From assembly GCA_019307665.1 (NCBI GenBank), contig JAFDJC010000122.1, forward strand, positions 1 to 8,902: a DNA stretch of 8,902 nucleotides, read 5' to 3'. The stretch is from Deltaproteobacteria bacterium. Lineage in GTDB: Bacteria > Desulfobacterota > Desulfobacteria > Desulfobacterales > SURF-7. Position numbers and translations under genes: made by a program. How positions within the stretch are numbered: position 1 is the first letter of the stretch; the number at the start of each line of letters is the position of its first letter. This document shows, in pieces, positions 1 through 7,298 of the stretch. Below the pieces are notes generated by a model. The model did no database searches. It was not told the origin of the DNA and saw only the letters and a list, made by a program, of their open reading frames with translations.

Positions 1-1535
1 AACTTATTTTTGATCTGAAAAACGTGAATCCTGAAGCTGATGTATCTGTGAAACTTGTTTCTGAGTCGGGAGTCGGCACAGTTGCAGCTGGCGTTGTAAA
101 AGCACGTGCAAATACGGTTCTCATAAGCGGCAGTGATGGCGGAACCGGTGCGTCACCACTTTCATCAATCAAGCATGCCGGAGGGCCATGGGAAATAGGC
201 TTGGCCGAAACTCAGCAGACGCTGATTCTAAACAACCTTAGAAGTATTATAAAAATACAGGTTGACGGTCAGATTAAAACCGGCCGTGATGTGATCATCG
301 GAGCTCTTCTGGGCGCTGAAGAGTTCGGTTTTGCAACTTCAATTCTTATCACCCTTGGCTGTGTAATGATGAGAAAGTGCCATAAAAACACCTGCCCTAT
401 GGGCATTGCAACACAAGATGAAAGACTGCGTGATCTGTTCAAGGGGGCGCCCGAGCATGTAGTGAACTTTCTCCATATGGTGGCGGAGGAAGCCAGGGAG
501 ATTATGGCTGGACTTGGATTCTCCAAAATGGATGATCTTGTGGGAAGATCGGATCTTCTTGAGATGGAAGATGCGATTGATTTCTGGAAATCAAAAGGAA
601 TTGACTTCTCAAGAATATTCTACAACCCATTTGTTTATAACCCCGGGACCGACAATACAAATGTCAGCAGAAGAAAAACTGATTTTCAACCTTCGGCTGT
701 GGATGATGTCCTTGACAGGCTGTTAATTAAAAAGGCTGAAAATGCACTTAGTTCAGGTGAGAAAGTTGAATTGGATATAAAGGTTAAAAACAGTTACCGC
801 ACGATTGGAACAATGCTTTCCGGCGAGATAGCGAAAAGATATGGGAATGCAGGCCTTAAAGAAGATACAATTACAGCAAGGTTTGACGGTTCTGCCGGCC
901 AGAGCTTTGGTGCTTTTGGAGCAAAAGGTTTGACAATGATATTAACCGGTGAGGCAAATGATTATCTTGGAAAGGGGCTTTCAGGTGCCAAAATTATTGT
1001 AAAACCACATGATGACTGTCGTTTTAACCCTTCTGAAAATATTATTGCGGGAAACGTTCTTTTTTATGGTGCCACATCCGGTGAAGCTTATATATACGGA
1101 ATGGCCGGAGAAAGATTTGCAATACGAAATAGCGGTGCAAATGTCGTAGTAGAAGGTGTCGGGGATCACGGGTGCGAATATATGACAGGCGGACGCGTTG
1201 TCGTTCTCGGTGATACCGGAATTAATTTTGCTGCTGGTATGAGTGGGGGTATTGCGTATGTTTTTGATCCTAAACAAAAATTTGACGGCAAGTGCAACCT
1301 TGAAATGGTTGATCTTGAAACTGTTACAGATACGGATGATATTAAAGAATTAAAGGAAATAATAGAACGTCATCTTGAATATACAAACAGTAAAAAAGCA
1401 CAACACATTCTTGAAACCTGGGAAGAAAGCTTGCCGTGTTTTGTAAAGGTTTTCCCAATGGAATACAGGAAAGTCCTTGGAAAAATGATTATAGAAGATG
1501 AAAAAACTGAACGACAGGAGATCCAACATGGGTAG
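1..1535 (+). CDS. gltB: Glutamate synthase large (alpha) subunit, C-terminal part (5' end outside window)
   Basis: The open frame enters at base 3 and runs to a TAG at 1533-1535, giving about 510 codons, roughly the last third of a family usually near 1500 residues. GltB makes glutamate from 2-oxoglutarate and glutamine-derived ammonia in the cytoplasm, using electrons passed on by GltD. Visible parts are the end of the FMN-binding synthase barrel (ISGSDGGTGASPLSSIKHAG, bases 132-191), then the 3Fe-4S cysteines in a C-x5-C-x4-C pattern (codons at 360, 378 and 393, followed by PMGIAT). After these comes the C-terminal GXGXG beta-helix domain from about base 780, with repeated glycine-rich turns such as GSAGQSFGAFGAKG. 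A GTG at 24 is an internal valine, not a start, because the upstream residues LIFDLKN are also family sequence. It overlaps gltD by 8 bases, so the two are probably translationally coupled. Confidence 0.96.
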   Translation, partial: LIFDLKNVNPEADVSVKLVSESGVGTVAAGVVKARANTVLISGSDGGTGASPLSSIKHAGGPWEIGLAETQQTLILNNLRSIIKIQVDGQIKTGRDVIIGALLGAEEFGFATSILITLGCVMMRKCHKNTCPMGIATQDERLRDLFKGAPEHVVNFLHMVAEEAREIMAGLGFSKMDDLVGRSDLLEMEDAIDFWKSKGIDFSRIFYNPFVYNPGTDNTNVSRRKTDFQPSAVDDVLDRLLIKKAENALSSGEKVELDIKVKNSYRTIGTMLSGEIAKRYGNAGLKEDTITARFDGSAGQSFGAFGAKGLTMILTGEANDYLGKGLSGAKIIVKPHDDCRFNPSENIIAGNVLFYGATSGEAYIYGMAGERFAIRNSGANVVVEGVGDHGCEYMTGGRVVVLGDTGINFAAGMSGGIAYVFDPKQKFDGKCNLEMVDLETVTDTDDIKELKEIIERHLEYTNSKKAQHILETWEESLPCFVKVFPMEYRKVLGKMIIEDEKTERQEIQHG

Positions 1536-2955
1536 TGATACAGGTTTTCTTGACTTTAAGAGAAAGGATCAGGGGTATCGTCCGGCTGAGGAAAGGCTTA
1601 AAGACTTTCGGGAAGTCGAAAATCTTCCTGATAAGGATAATGTATATAATCAGGCAGCAAGATGTATGGATTGTGGGACTCCGTTTTGTCATGGAAAAGT
1701 GGGATGCACTTTATCAAACATCATTCCTGAATTTAATGATCTTGTTTACAGGGGTGAGTGGCAAATGGCACTTGATATACTTCTTGAAACCTGCAGTTTT
1801 CCTGAATTTACAGGAAGAATTTGCCCTGCTTTATGTGAAGCCGCATGTGTGAATGGGATCAACAACGAACCTGTTACAATCCGTCAGATAGAGCTTGCTA
1901 TTATTGAAGAAGGGTTTAAAAACGGTTTAATGTGTCCCAGACCGCCTGAAAAATATTATGACAAACGTGTTGCTGTAATTGGTGCAGGGCCTTCAGGTCT
2001 TGCCGCTGCAGATTATCTGAACAGGGCCGGTTACAGAGTGACTGTATATGATGCTGCTGAAAAACCCGGTGGCCTGTTAAGATACGGTATTCCTGATTTC
2101 AAACTGGATAAAAGCATCGTTGACCGGCGTATACAACTGATGAAAGAAGAAGGAATTATATTTGAAAAAAACGTTTCTGTCGGCATTGATGTTTCTGCAA
2201 AATATTTAAGAACACGTTATGATGCGATATGTCTATCCTGCGGTGCACGAAAACCAAGAGATCTTCAGATTCCAGGGCGTAATCTTACCGGAATATTTTT
2301 TGCCATGGACTATCTGACCCAGCAGAATAAAAAAATTGGAGGCGAAAAGATACCGCCATCAACTGAAATCAATGCTTCAGGGAAATCTGTTGTTGTCATC
2401 GGCGGTGGTGATACCGGTTCTGACTGCCTGGGCACTGCACTCCGGCAAGGTGCAAAAAGTGTTATTCAGCTTGAGATCCTTCCAAAGCCACCACTTGAAA
2501 GGGCAGATGATACACCGTGGCCGATGTGGCCCAATAAGCTGAGAGAATCCCATGCCCATAAAGAGGGGGGGATAAGAAGATGGGCTGTCACAGCAACGGA
2601 ATTTGCCGGTGAAAATGGCATCCTTAAAAAGCTTTTATGCACAAAAGTGCAATGGATAACTAAGGGTAAGGGGAGCTTTCCGGAAAATATTAAGGGTACT
2701 GAATTTGAACTTGATGTGGATCTGGTCTTTCTTGCAATGGGATTTGTCGGCCCCGGTAACGAAACATTGATTAAAGAATTTGATGTTGAAACCGACAGCC
2801 TGGAAAATGTGAAGGCCGATGAAAATATGATGACAGATATTAAAGGAGTTTTTGCATCAGGAGATATAAACAGTGGTCAGTCTTTAGTTGTAAAGGCTAT
2901 AAATTCAGGAAAGTTAGCAGCAAAGGGAATCATTAAATTCCTTTCTGAAAAGTGA
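1528..2955 (+). CDS. gltD: Glutamate synthase small (beta) subunit, NADPH-type
   Basis: This 475-residue protein is the FAD and Fe-S subunit that oxidises NAD(P)H and delivers electrons to GltB; the length is close to the usual ~470. The N-terminal cluster region has C46-x2-C49, C54 and C60, followed by a second cysteine group in the GRICPALCEAAC stretch. An FAD-binding dinucleotide fold begins at VAVIGAGPSG (residues 148-157) and continues into EKPGGLLRYGIP. The NADPH-binding fold begins at VVVIGGGDTG (288-297). A C-terminal GD motif (VFASGDI) completes the FAD site. I start at the ATG at 1528 because AGGAG (1516-1520) lies 7 bases before it and family proteins begin near this point. An earlier in-frame ATG at 1498 lies deep in gltB and has no comparable ribosome site. 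The TGA stop is directly followed by the ATG of the next gene. Confidence 0.96.
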   Translation: MGSDTGFLDFKRKDQGYRPAEERLKDFREVENLPDKDNVYNQAARCMDCGTPFCHGKVGCTLSNIIPEFNDLVYRGEWQMALDILLETCSFPEFTGRICPALCEAACVNGINNEPVTIRQIELAIIEEGFKNGLMCPRPPEKYYDKRVAVIGAGPSGLAAADYLNRAGYRVTVYDAAEKPGGLLRYGIPDFKLDKSIVDRRIQLMKEEGIIFEKNVSVGIDVSAKYLRTRYDAICLSCGARKPRDLQIPGRNLTGIFFAMDYLTQQNKKIGGEKIPPSTEINASGKSVVVIGGGDTGSDCLGTALRQGAKSVIQLEILPKPPLERADDTPWPMWPNKLRESHAHKEGGIRRWAVTATEFAGENGILKKLLCTKVQWITKGKGSFPENIKGTEFELDVDLVFLAMGFVGPGNETLIKEFDVETDSLENVKADENMMTDIKGVFASGDINSGQSLVVKAINSGKLAAKGIIKFLSEK

Positions 2956-3783
2956 ATGCCTGAATCTTGCATAAACAATCTTGAAGTGGGAGGAATATAT
3001 CCTTTGAAAGATTTAAGCAAAGATTTAAACAAAGATTTAGATATAGATAAGTCCCGGTATTTTTTAAAGGATCATGTCCGATTGACAATCGATTTTCGAA
3101 AGACTGATCAAAGCATGGGACTAAATCCACCCCCAATCGAAAAACCCTGCTCTCGTGATGCAAAACTAATAGACTTGCCTTCACCTGACCAATGGAGTAA
3201 AATTAATAATATTTCATTGACTTCTGCTTTCCAAAACAGAAAAAGCCATCGTGTTTTCAGGAAACAGCCCTTGACACTTGAAGAACTTTCATTCTTACTG
3301 TGGGCGACACAGGGCATAAAACAGATAGTAAACGCCGGTACAGCTCTAAGAACAGTGCCTTCAGCAGGCGCCAGGCATTCCTTTGAAACATATCCTGTTA
3401 TTCTTAATGCAGAAGGTTTGGAGCCAGGCGTCTATCGCTACTCTGCAGTTGAACATCAACTTATTCTTGAACATACTGATCCTGAACTTCAGAAAAATAT
3501 TGTTGAGGCTGCTTATAGCCAATCATTTGTAGGCAGGGCACCGGTAACTTTCGTGTGGACTACCATTCCATATCGCATGGAATGGAGATATCACACGGCA
3601 GCGCATAAAGTGATAGCAATAGATGTCGGGCATGTTTGTCAGAATCTTTATCTGGCAGTAGAGGCGATTGACGCAGGCACATGTGCCATAGCTGCCTATA
3701 ATCAGGAGTTGATGGACGATCTTCTGCAGGTTGACGGTGAAGATGAATTTGTCGTTTATATGGCTGTAGTAGGCAAAATATAG
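2956..3783 (+). CDS. SagB/ThcOx-family nitroreductase-like flavin oxidoreductase
   Basis: The protein has 275 residues if started at the ATG right after the gltD stop, or 259 from the TTG at 3004. It has the FMN-dependent nitroreductase fold of the SagB/ThcOx branch. Visible hallmarks are the N-terminal RKSHRVFR (95-102), which normally contacts FMN phosphate; ELSFLLWATQG; PSAGARHSFETYP (135-147); and a C-terminal DVGHVCQNLYLAVEAIDAG (about 224-242). The SagB name comes from azoline dehydrogenases of modified peptide clusters, but no cyclodehydratase or precursor gene is visible here. This is probably one of the many stand-alone relatives with unknown substrate. The ATG at 2956 has no clear ribosome site but could be coupled to gltD; the TTG at 3004 follows a strong GGGAGGA. 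Residues 18-29 are three imperfect KDL-x units. It probably shares the glt transcript, and a terminator hairpin follows its stop. Confidence 0.85.
   Translation: MPESCINNLEVGGIYPLKDLSKDLNKDLDIDKSRYFLKDHVRLTIDFRKTDQSMGLNPPPIEKPCSRDAKLIDLPSPDQWSKINNISLTSAFQNRKSHRVFRKQPLTLEELSFLLWATQGIKQIVNAGTALRTVPSAGARHSFETYPVILNAEGLEPGVYRYSAVEHQLILEHTDPELQKNIVEAAYSQSFVGRAPVTFVWTTIPYRMEWRYHTAAHKVIAIDVGHVCQNLYLAVEAIDAGTCAIAAYNQELMDDLLQVDGEDEFVVYMAVVGKI
2988..3006 (+). promoter_or_regulatory. Strong ribosome binding site supporting an alternative TTG start
   Basis: GGGAGGA (2988-2994) lies 9 bases before an in-frame TTG (3004-3006) inside the SagB-family gene. The upstream ATG at 2956 has nothing similar. Known SagB relatives begin shortly before the RYFLKDHVR-like stretch, so starting at the TTG would cost no conserved sequence. 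The choice cannot be settled by sequence alone. Confidence 0.45.
3007..3042 (+). repeat. Three imperfect 12-bp tandem units
   Basis: Units AAAGATTTAAGC, AAAGATTTAAAC and AAAGATTTAGAT are adjacent and in frame, encoding KDLS, KDLN and KDLD near the N-terminus of the SagB-family protein. The segment is probably an unstructured or short helical tail. Confidence 0.85.
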
Positions 3784-3784
3784 A

Positions 3785-3818
3785 TTGCTCAGAAAACTGC
3801 TGCAATTTATTTTTTTTT
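3785..3818 (+). terminator. Probable Rho-independent terminator after the glt-sagB unit
   Basis: Starting 2 bases after the TAG stop, TTGC and GCAA (3785-3788 with 3802-3805) and CAG and CTG (3790-3792 with 3797-3799) can pair around an AAAA loop. A small internal loop (T against CT) separates the two helices. A T-rich run, including eight or more consecutive T, follows at 3806-3818. The stem is short, but the position and T-tract are typical. Confidence 0.55.
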
Positions 3819-3826
3819 GCTTCATG

Positions 3827-3855
3827 TTGCAATATGCTCAATCATGTCCTATTTT
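3827..3855 (+). promoter_or_regulatory. Candidate sigma-70 promoter for the nifU-hgcB operon
   Basis: TTGCAA (3827-3832) and TATTTT (3850-3855) are separated by 17 bases, each matching 4 of 6 consensus positions. It lies in the 125-base gap between the terminator and nifU, the only place upstream of hgcAB where a new transcript could easily start. I see no recognisable operator or riboswitch in this gap. Confidence 0.3.
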
Positions 3856-3908
3856 ATGAGTGGATGCTACCTTGTGGTATTAATTGACGATAGCAAAAGA
3901 GAGGGCTT

Positions 3909-4757
3909 ATGTGGGAATATACAGAAAAAGTTAAGGATCATTTTATTAATCCTAGGAATGTCGGGGTGGTTGAAAATCCTGACGGTATTGGTGAAGTAGG
4001 TTCACTGGCATGTGGAGATGCTCTTAAGCTGACTTTTAAGCTCGATGATGACAAAAAAATCAAAGATGCAAAATTTCAGACATTTGGATGCGCTAGCGCA
4101 ATCGCATCGTCATCGGCACTTACGGAAATAATCAAGGGTATGACTCTGGAAGAGGCGGAAAAAGTTACAAACGACGATATTGCCAAATATCTGGGAGGGC
4201 TTCCCAAAGAGAAAATGCACTGCTCGGTTATGGGACAGGATGCACTCAATAAAGCCATAACATACTGCCGTGGAGAACCTGAAAAAAAGAAACAGGGTGA
4301 GATTGTATGTGAATGTTTCGGTATAACCGACCTTGAAATAAAAAAGGCTGTTTCAGGAAACGGGCTTTCCTCTATTGAAGATGTAACAGACTATATTAAG
4401 GCAGGTGGCGGTTGCGGAAACTGCCACGATAAAATCCTGGAAATAATCGATTCGACTAAAGCTGAGGAGGGCTCTGACAGGAAAAAACCGGCTAGAATGA
4501 CAAATATTCAGAAAATAAAACTGGTTGAGGAAATTTTGGAACGGGAAATTAAGCCGGTTCTTTCAAAAGACGGTGGCGACATTGAACTTATCGATCTTGA
4601 AGGTGATAATGTTTTTGTAAAAATGCTGGGTGCCTGTGCCGGATGCCAGACATCTCAGGTTACGCTTAAAAATTTTGTTCAAACTAAAATACGCGAATTA
4701 GTATCTCCTGATCTTAATGTTAAAGAGGTTAATAAAGATGAACTCAATATATGTTGA
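3909..4757 (+). CDS. nifU: NifU-type Fe-S cluster scaffold protein (IscU + BFD-like + Nfu domains)
   Basis: This 282-residue cytoplasmic scaffold assembles Fe-S clusters from iron and the sulfur supplied by NifS. Three domains are visible in order. The IscU-like domain (about 1-125) has ligand cysteines C35 (LACGDALKL), C61 (FGCASAIASSSA) and C105 (MHCSVMGQDAL). A bacterioferritin-associated-ferredoxin-like [2Fe-2S] domain carries C134, C136, C169 and C172 (CECFG and GCGNCH). The C-terminal Nfu domain has C243-x2-C246 (GACAGCQTS). This is the full three-domain form first known from nitrogen fixers, also used as a general scaffold in many anaerobes; no nif structural genes are visible here. 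A purine-rich AGAGAGGG (3898-3905) precedes the ATG. Its end overlaps nifS by 20 bases. It probably supplies clusters to Fe-S proteins generally, including the two-cluster HgcB made downstream. Confidence 0.95.
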   Translation: MWEYTEKVKDHFINPRNVGVVENPDGIGEVGSLACGDALKLTFKLDDDKKIKDAKFQTFGCASAIASSSALTEIIKGMTLEEAEKVTNDDIAKYLGGLPKEKMHCSVMGQDALNKAITYCRGEPEKKKQGEIVCECFGITDLEIKKAVSGNGLSSIEDVTDYIKAGGGCGNCHDKILEIIDSTKAEEGSDRKKPARMTNIQKIKLVEEILEREIKPVLSKDGGDIELIDLEGDNVFVKMLGACAGCQTSQVTLKNFVQTKIRELVSPDLNVKEVNKDELNIC

Positions 4758-5931
4758 TAATAACGCCACGACTAAGGTTGATCCCAAAGCCATAGAGGCA
4801 ATGCTCCCTTATCTTTCTGAATTTTATGGAAATCCTTCAAGTATGCATTCATTTGGCGGTGAAATAGGCAAAAAAATCAAAGAAGCCAGGGCAGAGGTCG
4901 CATCTCTAATTAATGCCGAACCGGATGAAATTATTTTTACCAGTTGCGGGACTGAAAGCAATAATACGGCAATTCTTTCGGGCATTCACTCCTTGCCTGC
5001 AAAAAAGCATATCATTACTACCAGGGTTGAGCACCCTGCAGTAAAAAACGTGTATGAAAATCTTGCAAGAGAAGGCTATCGAGTAACCTTTGTACCGGTT
5101 GACCGCTATGGAAGGATAAATCTTGATTATCTATACGACAACCTGACAGATGATACGGCTATTGTAAGCATTATGTGGGCAAACAATGAAACCGGTGTAA
5201 TTTTTCCCATTGAAGAAATTGCCAAAGTGCTGTCTGAAAAGGATATCCTGTTTCATACCGATGCTGTGCAGGCTGTCGGTAAAATTCCTATAGATGTACA
5301 AAAGGTCAATGCCGGAATGCTTTCCATTTCGGGTCATAAAATCCATGCCCCCAAGGGAGTGGGCGCGCTTTATCTACGGAAAGGTACAAGATTTTCACCT
5401 TTTCTTATTGGAGGGCATCAGGAAAAAGGCCGCCGTGGCGGCACTGAAAACGTTGCGTCCATTATCGGCCTTGGCAAGGCAAGTTTACTGGCAATGGAGA
5501 ATCTTGCCATAAAAAACAGTAAAACGGCACAACTCCGTGACAGGCTTGAATCTGAAATTCTAAAACAAGTGCCGAATTCCATGGTCAACGGTGACAAGGA
5601 AAACCGGCTTCCAGGGACCACAAACATTAGTTTTGAGTATGTAGAGGGCGAGGCTATCCTCCTGATGATGAATGAACTTGGCATATGCGCTTCATCAGGT
5701 TCTGCATGCACTTCCGGCTCTCTTGAGCCATCACATGTGTTGAGAGCAATGGGCATTCCGTATACAGCCGCTCACGGATCTATCCGGTTCAGCCTGAGTA
5801 AATATAATACTGATGAAGAGGTTGATTTTATTATTAAAAACATTCCTCCGATAATTGAAAAGCTCAGGCAATTGTCACCATTCTGGCATGAAAACAACCA
5901 GGCAGGAACTGCTCAGGCAAAGTCAGCATGA
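4738..5931 (+). CDS. nifS: Cysteine desulfurase, NifS/IscS family
   Basis: This 397-residue PLP enzyme turns cysteine into alanine and gives the persulfide sulfur to NifU. It starts with the class V aminotransferase signature YVDNNATTKVDP. The PLP lysine is K201 in SISGHKIHAPKG, and the mobile-loop catalytic cysteine is C324 in SSGSACTSG, typical of the NifS/IscS group. The RRGGTEN motif is also present. Length matches the family. I start at the ATG at 4738 because AAGAGG (4723-4728) lies 9 bases upstream and the family begins at this point; an in-frame ATG at 4717 is less likely. The start lies inside the end of nifU. The stop TGA shares bases with the ATG of the next small gene (ATGA), which points to coupled translation. 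If the cell makes selenoproteins, such enzymes can also act on selenocysteine, but nothing here shows that this one does. Confidence 0.95.
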   Translation: MNSIYVDNNATTKVDPKAIEAMLPYLSEFYGNPSSMHSFGGEIGKKIKEARAEVASLINAEPDEIIFTSCGTESNNTAILSGIHSLPAKKHIITTRVEHPAVKNVYENLAREGYRVTFVPVDRYGRINLDYLYDNLTDDTAIVSIMWANNETGVIFPIEEIAKVLSEKDILFHTDAVQAVGKIPIDVQKVNAGMLSISGHKIHAPKGVGALYLRKGTRFSPFLIGGHQEKGRRGGTENVASIIGLGKASLLAMENLAIKNSKTAQLRDRLESEILKQVPNSMVNGDKENRLPGTTNISFEYVEGEAILLMMNELGICASSGSACTSGSLEPSHVLRAMGIPYTAAHGSIRFSLSKYNTDEEVDFIIKNIPPIIEKLRQLSPFWHENNQAGTAQAKSA

Positions 5932-6107
5932 AAACACTTGAAGAGCTTGAAAAAAGACTTCTTGAACTGGATGAAGAGATAAAAGAGGTAAAGAAAAGGC
6001 TTCCGGCTCATTCTGTAAAGCCTCCTGTAATGATAGACCTTATGGATCTTGAAGACGAATACGATTCCATTATGAGACAAATTAAGGAAAAAAGATATAA
6101 TGAATAA
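5928..6107 (+). CDS. Small coiled-coil hypothetical protein (59 aa)
   Basis: I do not recognise a named family with certainty. The gene starts at an ATG overlapping the nifS stop (ATGA) and ends at a TAA inside the first codons of hgcA, so it is locked between nifS and hgcA. The protein is highly charged. Residues 1-25 form a heptad-like helix rich in Leu, Glu and Lys (EELEKRLLELDEEIKEVKKR), followed by a short break, RLPAHSVKPP, and a second acidic helix with LEDEYD. No cysteines, membrane segment or signal peptide are present. The RLPAHS-x-KP linker followed by an acidic helix resembles small hypothetical proteins I recall from deltaproteobacteria, but I cannot verify this. It may be an assembly or adaptor factor for its neighbours, or a passenger. 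Confidence 0.8.
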   Translation: MKTLEELEKRLLELDEEIKEVKKRLPAHSVKPPVMIDLMDLEDEYDSIMRQIKEKRYNE

Positions 6108-7275
6108 GTCAGGTATAAACAACTGTGGATTACAAAACATCCTTCCACAAGTTCCTGATCAAGTGCCTGATAAAGTATCGGATGAACCATGCTGCGGGCC
6201 TCCGGCAGGACCTCCTTCAAGCGATCTTGAAAAACCTGGATACAGGTTGATGGATTTTGTTGAGGAGTTTATAGATACTCCTGTAGGCCCTGTTCCAAAA
6301 GTAAAAACAAAACTCGATGTTAAAGACATTATTTCAACTGTTGTTGTCCGAACAGGTTATGGCCGGAACAATTACAAAGTTGCGCCGGATCTCTATGCAA
6401 CAGGAAACCCGGATATGGAATCCATGGTTCTTGCTACGGCAAATTTTAAACTCAGTTTCGATCACCTTAGAAAGGAATTGAGCGGGATAAACGCCTGGAT
6501 ACTAGTGCTTGATACAAGGGGCATAAATGTCTGGTGTGCTGCTGGCAAAGGCACCTTTTCAACCCGGGAACTTGTAAAGAGAATTAAGGACAGCTCTCTT
6601 AAAAAAATCGTGGGTCACAAAAGGATCATCATCCCCCAACTGGGAGCAACAGGTGTATCGGCCAGGAATGTCAAAAAGCAGTCAGGCTTCAGGGTTGTAT
6701 ATGGTCCCATTCGCGCCAGTGACATCCCGGCCTTTTTAAAGAATAACCAGAAAGCTGATAAAGACATGAGACAGGTAACCTTTAACTTATATGAACGGTT
6801 TATCCTGACACCTGTGGAGATTCAAGTCGTTCTGAAACCTGCGTTGATCACTGCCATTGTCTTGTTTATCATTTCCGGTATAGGACCCGGTATTTTTTCC
6901 TTTTCGAGTGTCTGGGAAAGAGGTGTGATCTCTGTTCTGGCCCTTGTTACCGGTATATTATCCGGAGCATTTGTTACCCCGGTGCTGCTGCCCTATATCC
7001 CCTTCAAAGAGTTTGCCGCCAAAGGGATTATTGTCGGAAGTGTTATTGGCATACTCCTTATGCTTTTAATGCCATTTGCACTTAATGGCCTGGCAGAGTT
7101 TATGGCTATATTTCTGTTCAGCGTGACCATCAGCTCATATCTGGCCATGAATTTTACCGGGACAACACCATTTACTTCACCATCCGGTGTTGAAAAAGAG
7201 ATGAAACGGTTTATTCCTGTGCAGCTGGGCGGCCTGTTATTTTCGTCGGTGCTGTGGATATACTCAGCCTTTTAG
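6100..7275 (+). CDS. hgcA: HgcA, corrinoid-dependent mercury methyltransferase protein
   Basis: This 391-residue membrane protein carries a methyl group on a corrinoid cofactor and passes it to Hg(II), making methylmercury; HgcB is its electron donor. The decisive motif is N143-V-W-C-A-A-G-K150, the cap-helix signature, whose C146 is the lower-axial cobalt ligand. The cytoplasmic corrinoid domain spans about residues 60-215 and includes LGATGVSARNVKKQSGF and VVYGPIRASDIPAFL. Five hydrophobic segments follow, near 248-268, 275-300, 307-330, 334-354 and 372-391, as expected for HgcA. The N-terminus is about 50 residues longer than the compact ND132-type protein. It contains three QVPD-like units and a CCGPPAGPP stretch (C31, C32); such proline-rich leaders occur in other HgcA proteins as I recall. 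The ATG at 6100 has AAGGA (6084-6088) upstream and overlaps the preceding gene by 8 bases. Confidence 0.96.
   Translation: MNKSGINNCGLQNILPQVPDQVPDKVSDEPCCGPPAGPPSSDLEKPGYRLMDFVEEFIDTPVGPVPKVKTKLDVKDIISTVVVRTGYGRNNYKVAPDLYATGNPDMESMVLATANFKLSFDHLRKELSGINAWILVLDTRGINVWCAAGKGTFSTRELVKRIKDSSLKKIVGHKRIIIPQLGATGVSARNVKKQSGFRVVYGPIRASDIPAFLKNNQKADKDMRQVTFNLYERFILTPVEIQVVLKPALITAIVLFIISGIGPGIFSFSSVWERGVISVLALVTGILSGAFVTPVLLPYIPFKEFAAKGIIVGSVIGILLMLLMPFALNGLAEFMAIFLFSVTISSYLAMNFTGTTPFTSPSGVEKEMKRFIPVQLGGLLFSSVLWIYSAF
6148..6183 (+). repeat. Three 12-bp tandem units in the hgcA leader region
   Basis: CAAGTTCCTGAT, CAAGTGCCTGAT and AAAGTATCGGAT are adjacent and in frame, encoding QVPD, QVPD and KVSD (residues 17-28 of HgcA). 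The first two units differ at one base; the third is diverged. The segment lies before the conserved corrinoid domain. Confidence 0.75.
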
Positions 7276-7298
7276 GTAAGTATGATCGGATTTTTATT

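Noticed and set aside
269..526. Antisense reading frames over gltB, gltD, nifU, nifS and the SagB gene
   Set aside because: They lie opposite strongly conserved coding sequence and their products have no recognisable motifs.
1498..1527. Upstream ATG at 1498 as the gltD start
   Set aside because: The ATG at 1528 has a good AGGAG at 7 bases and gives the normal family N-terminus and length.
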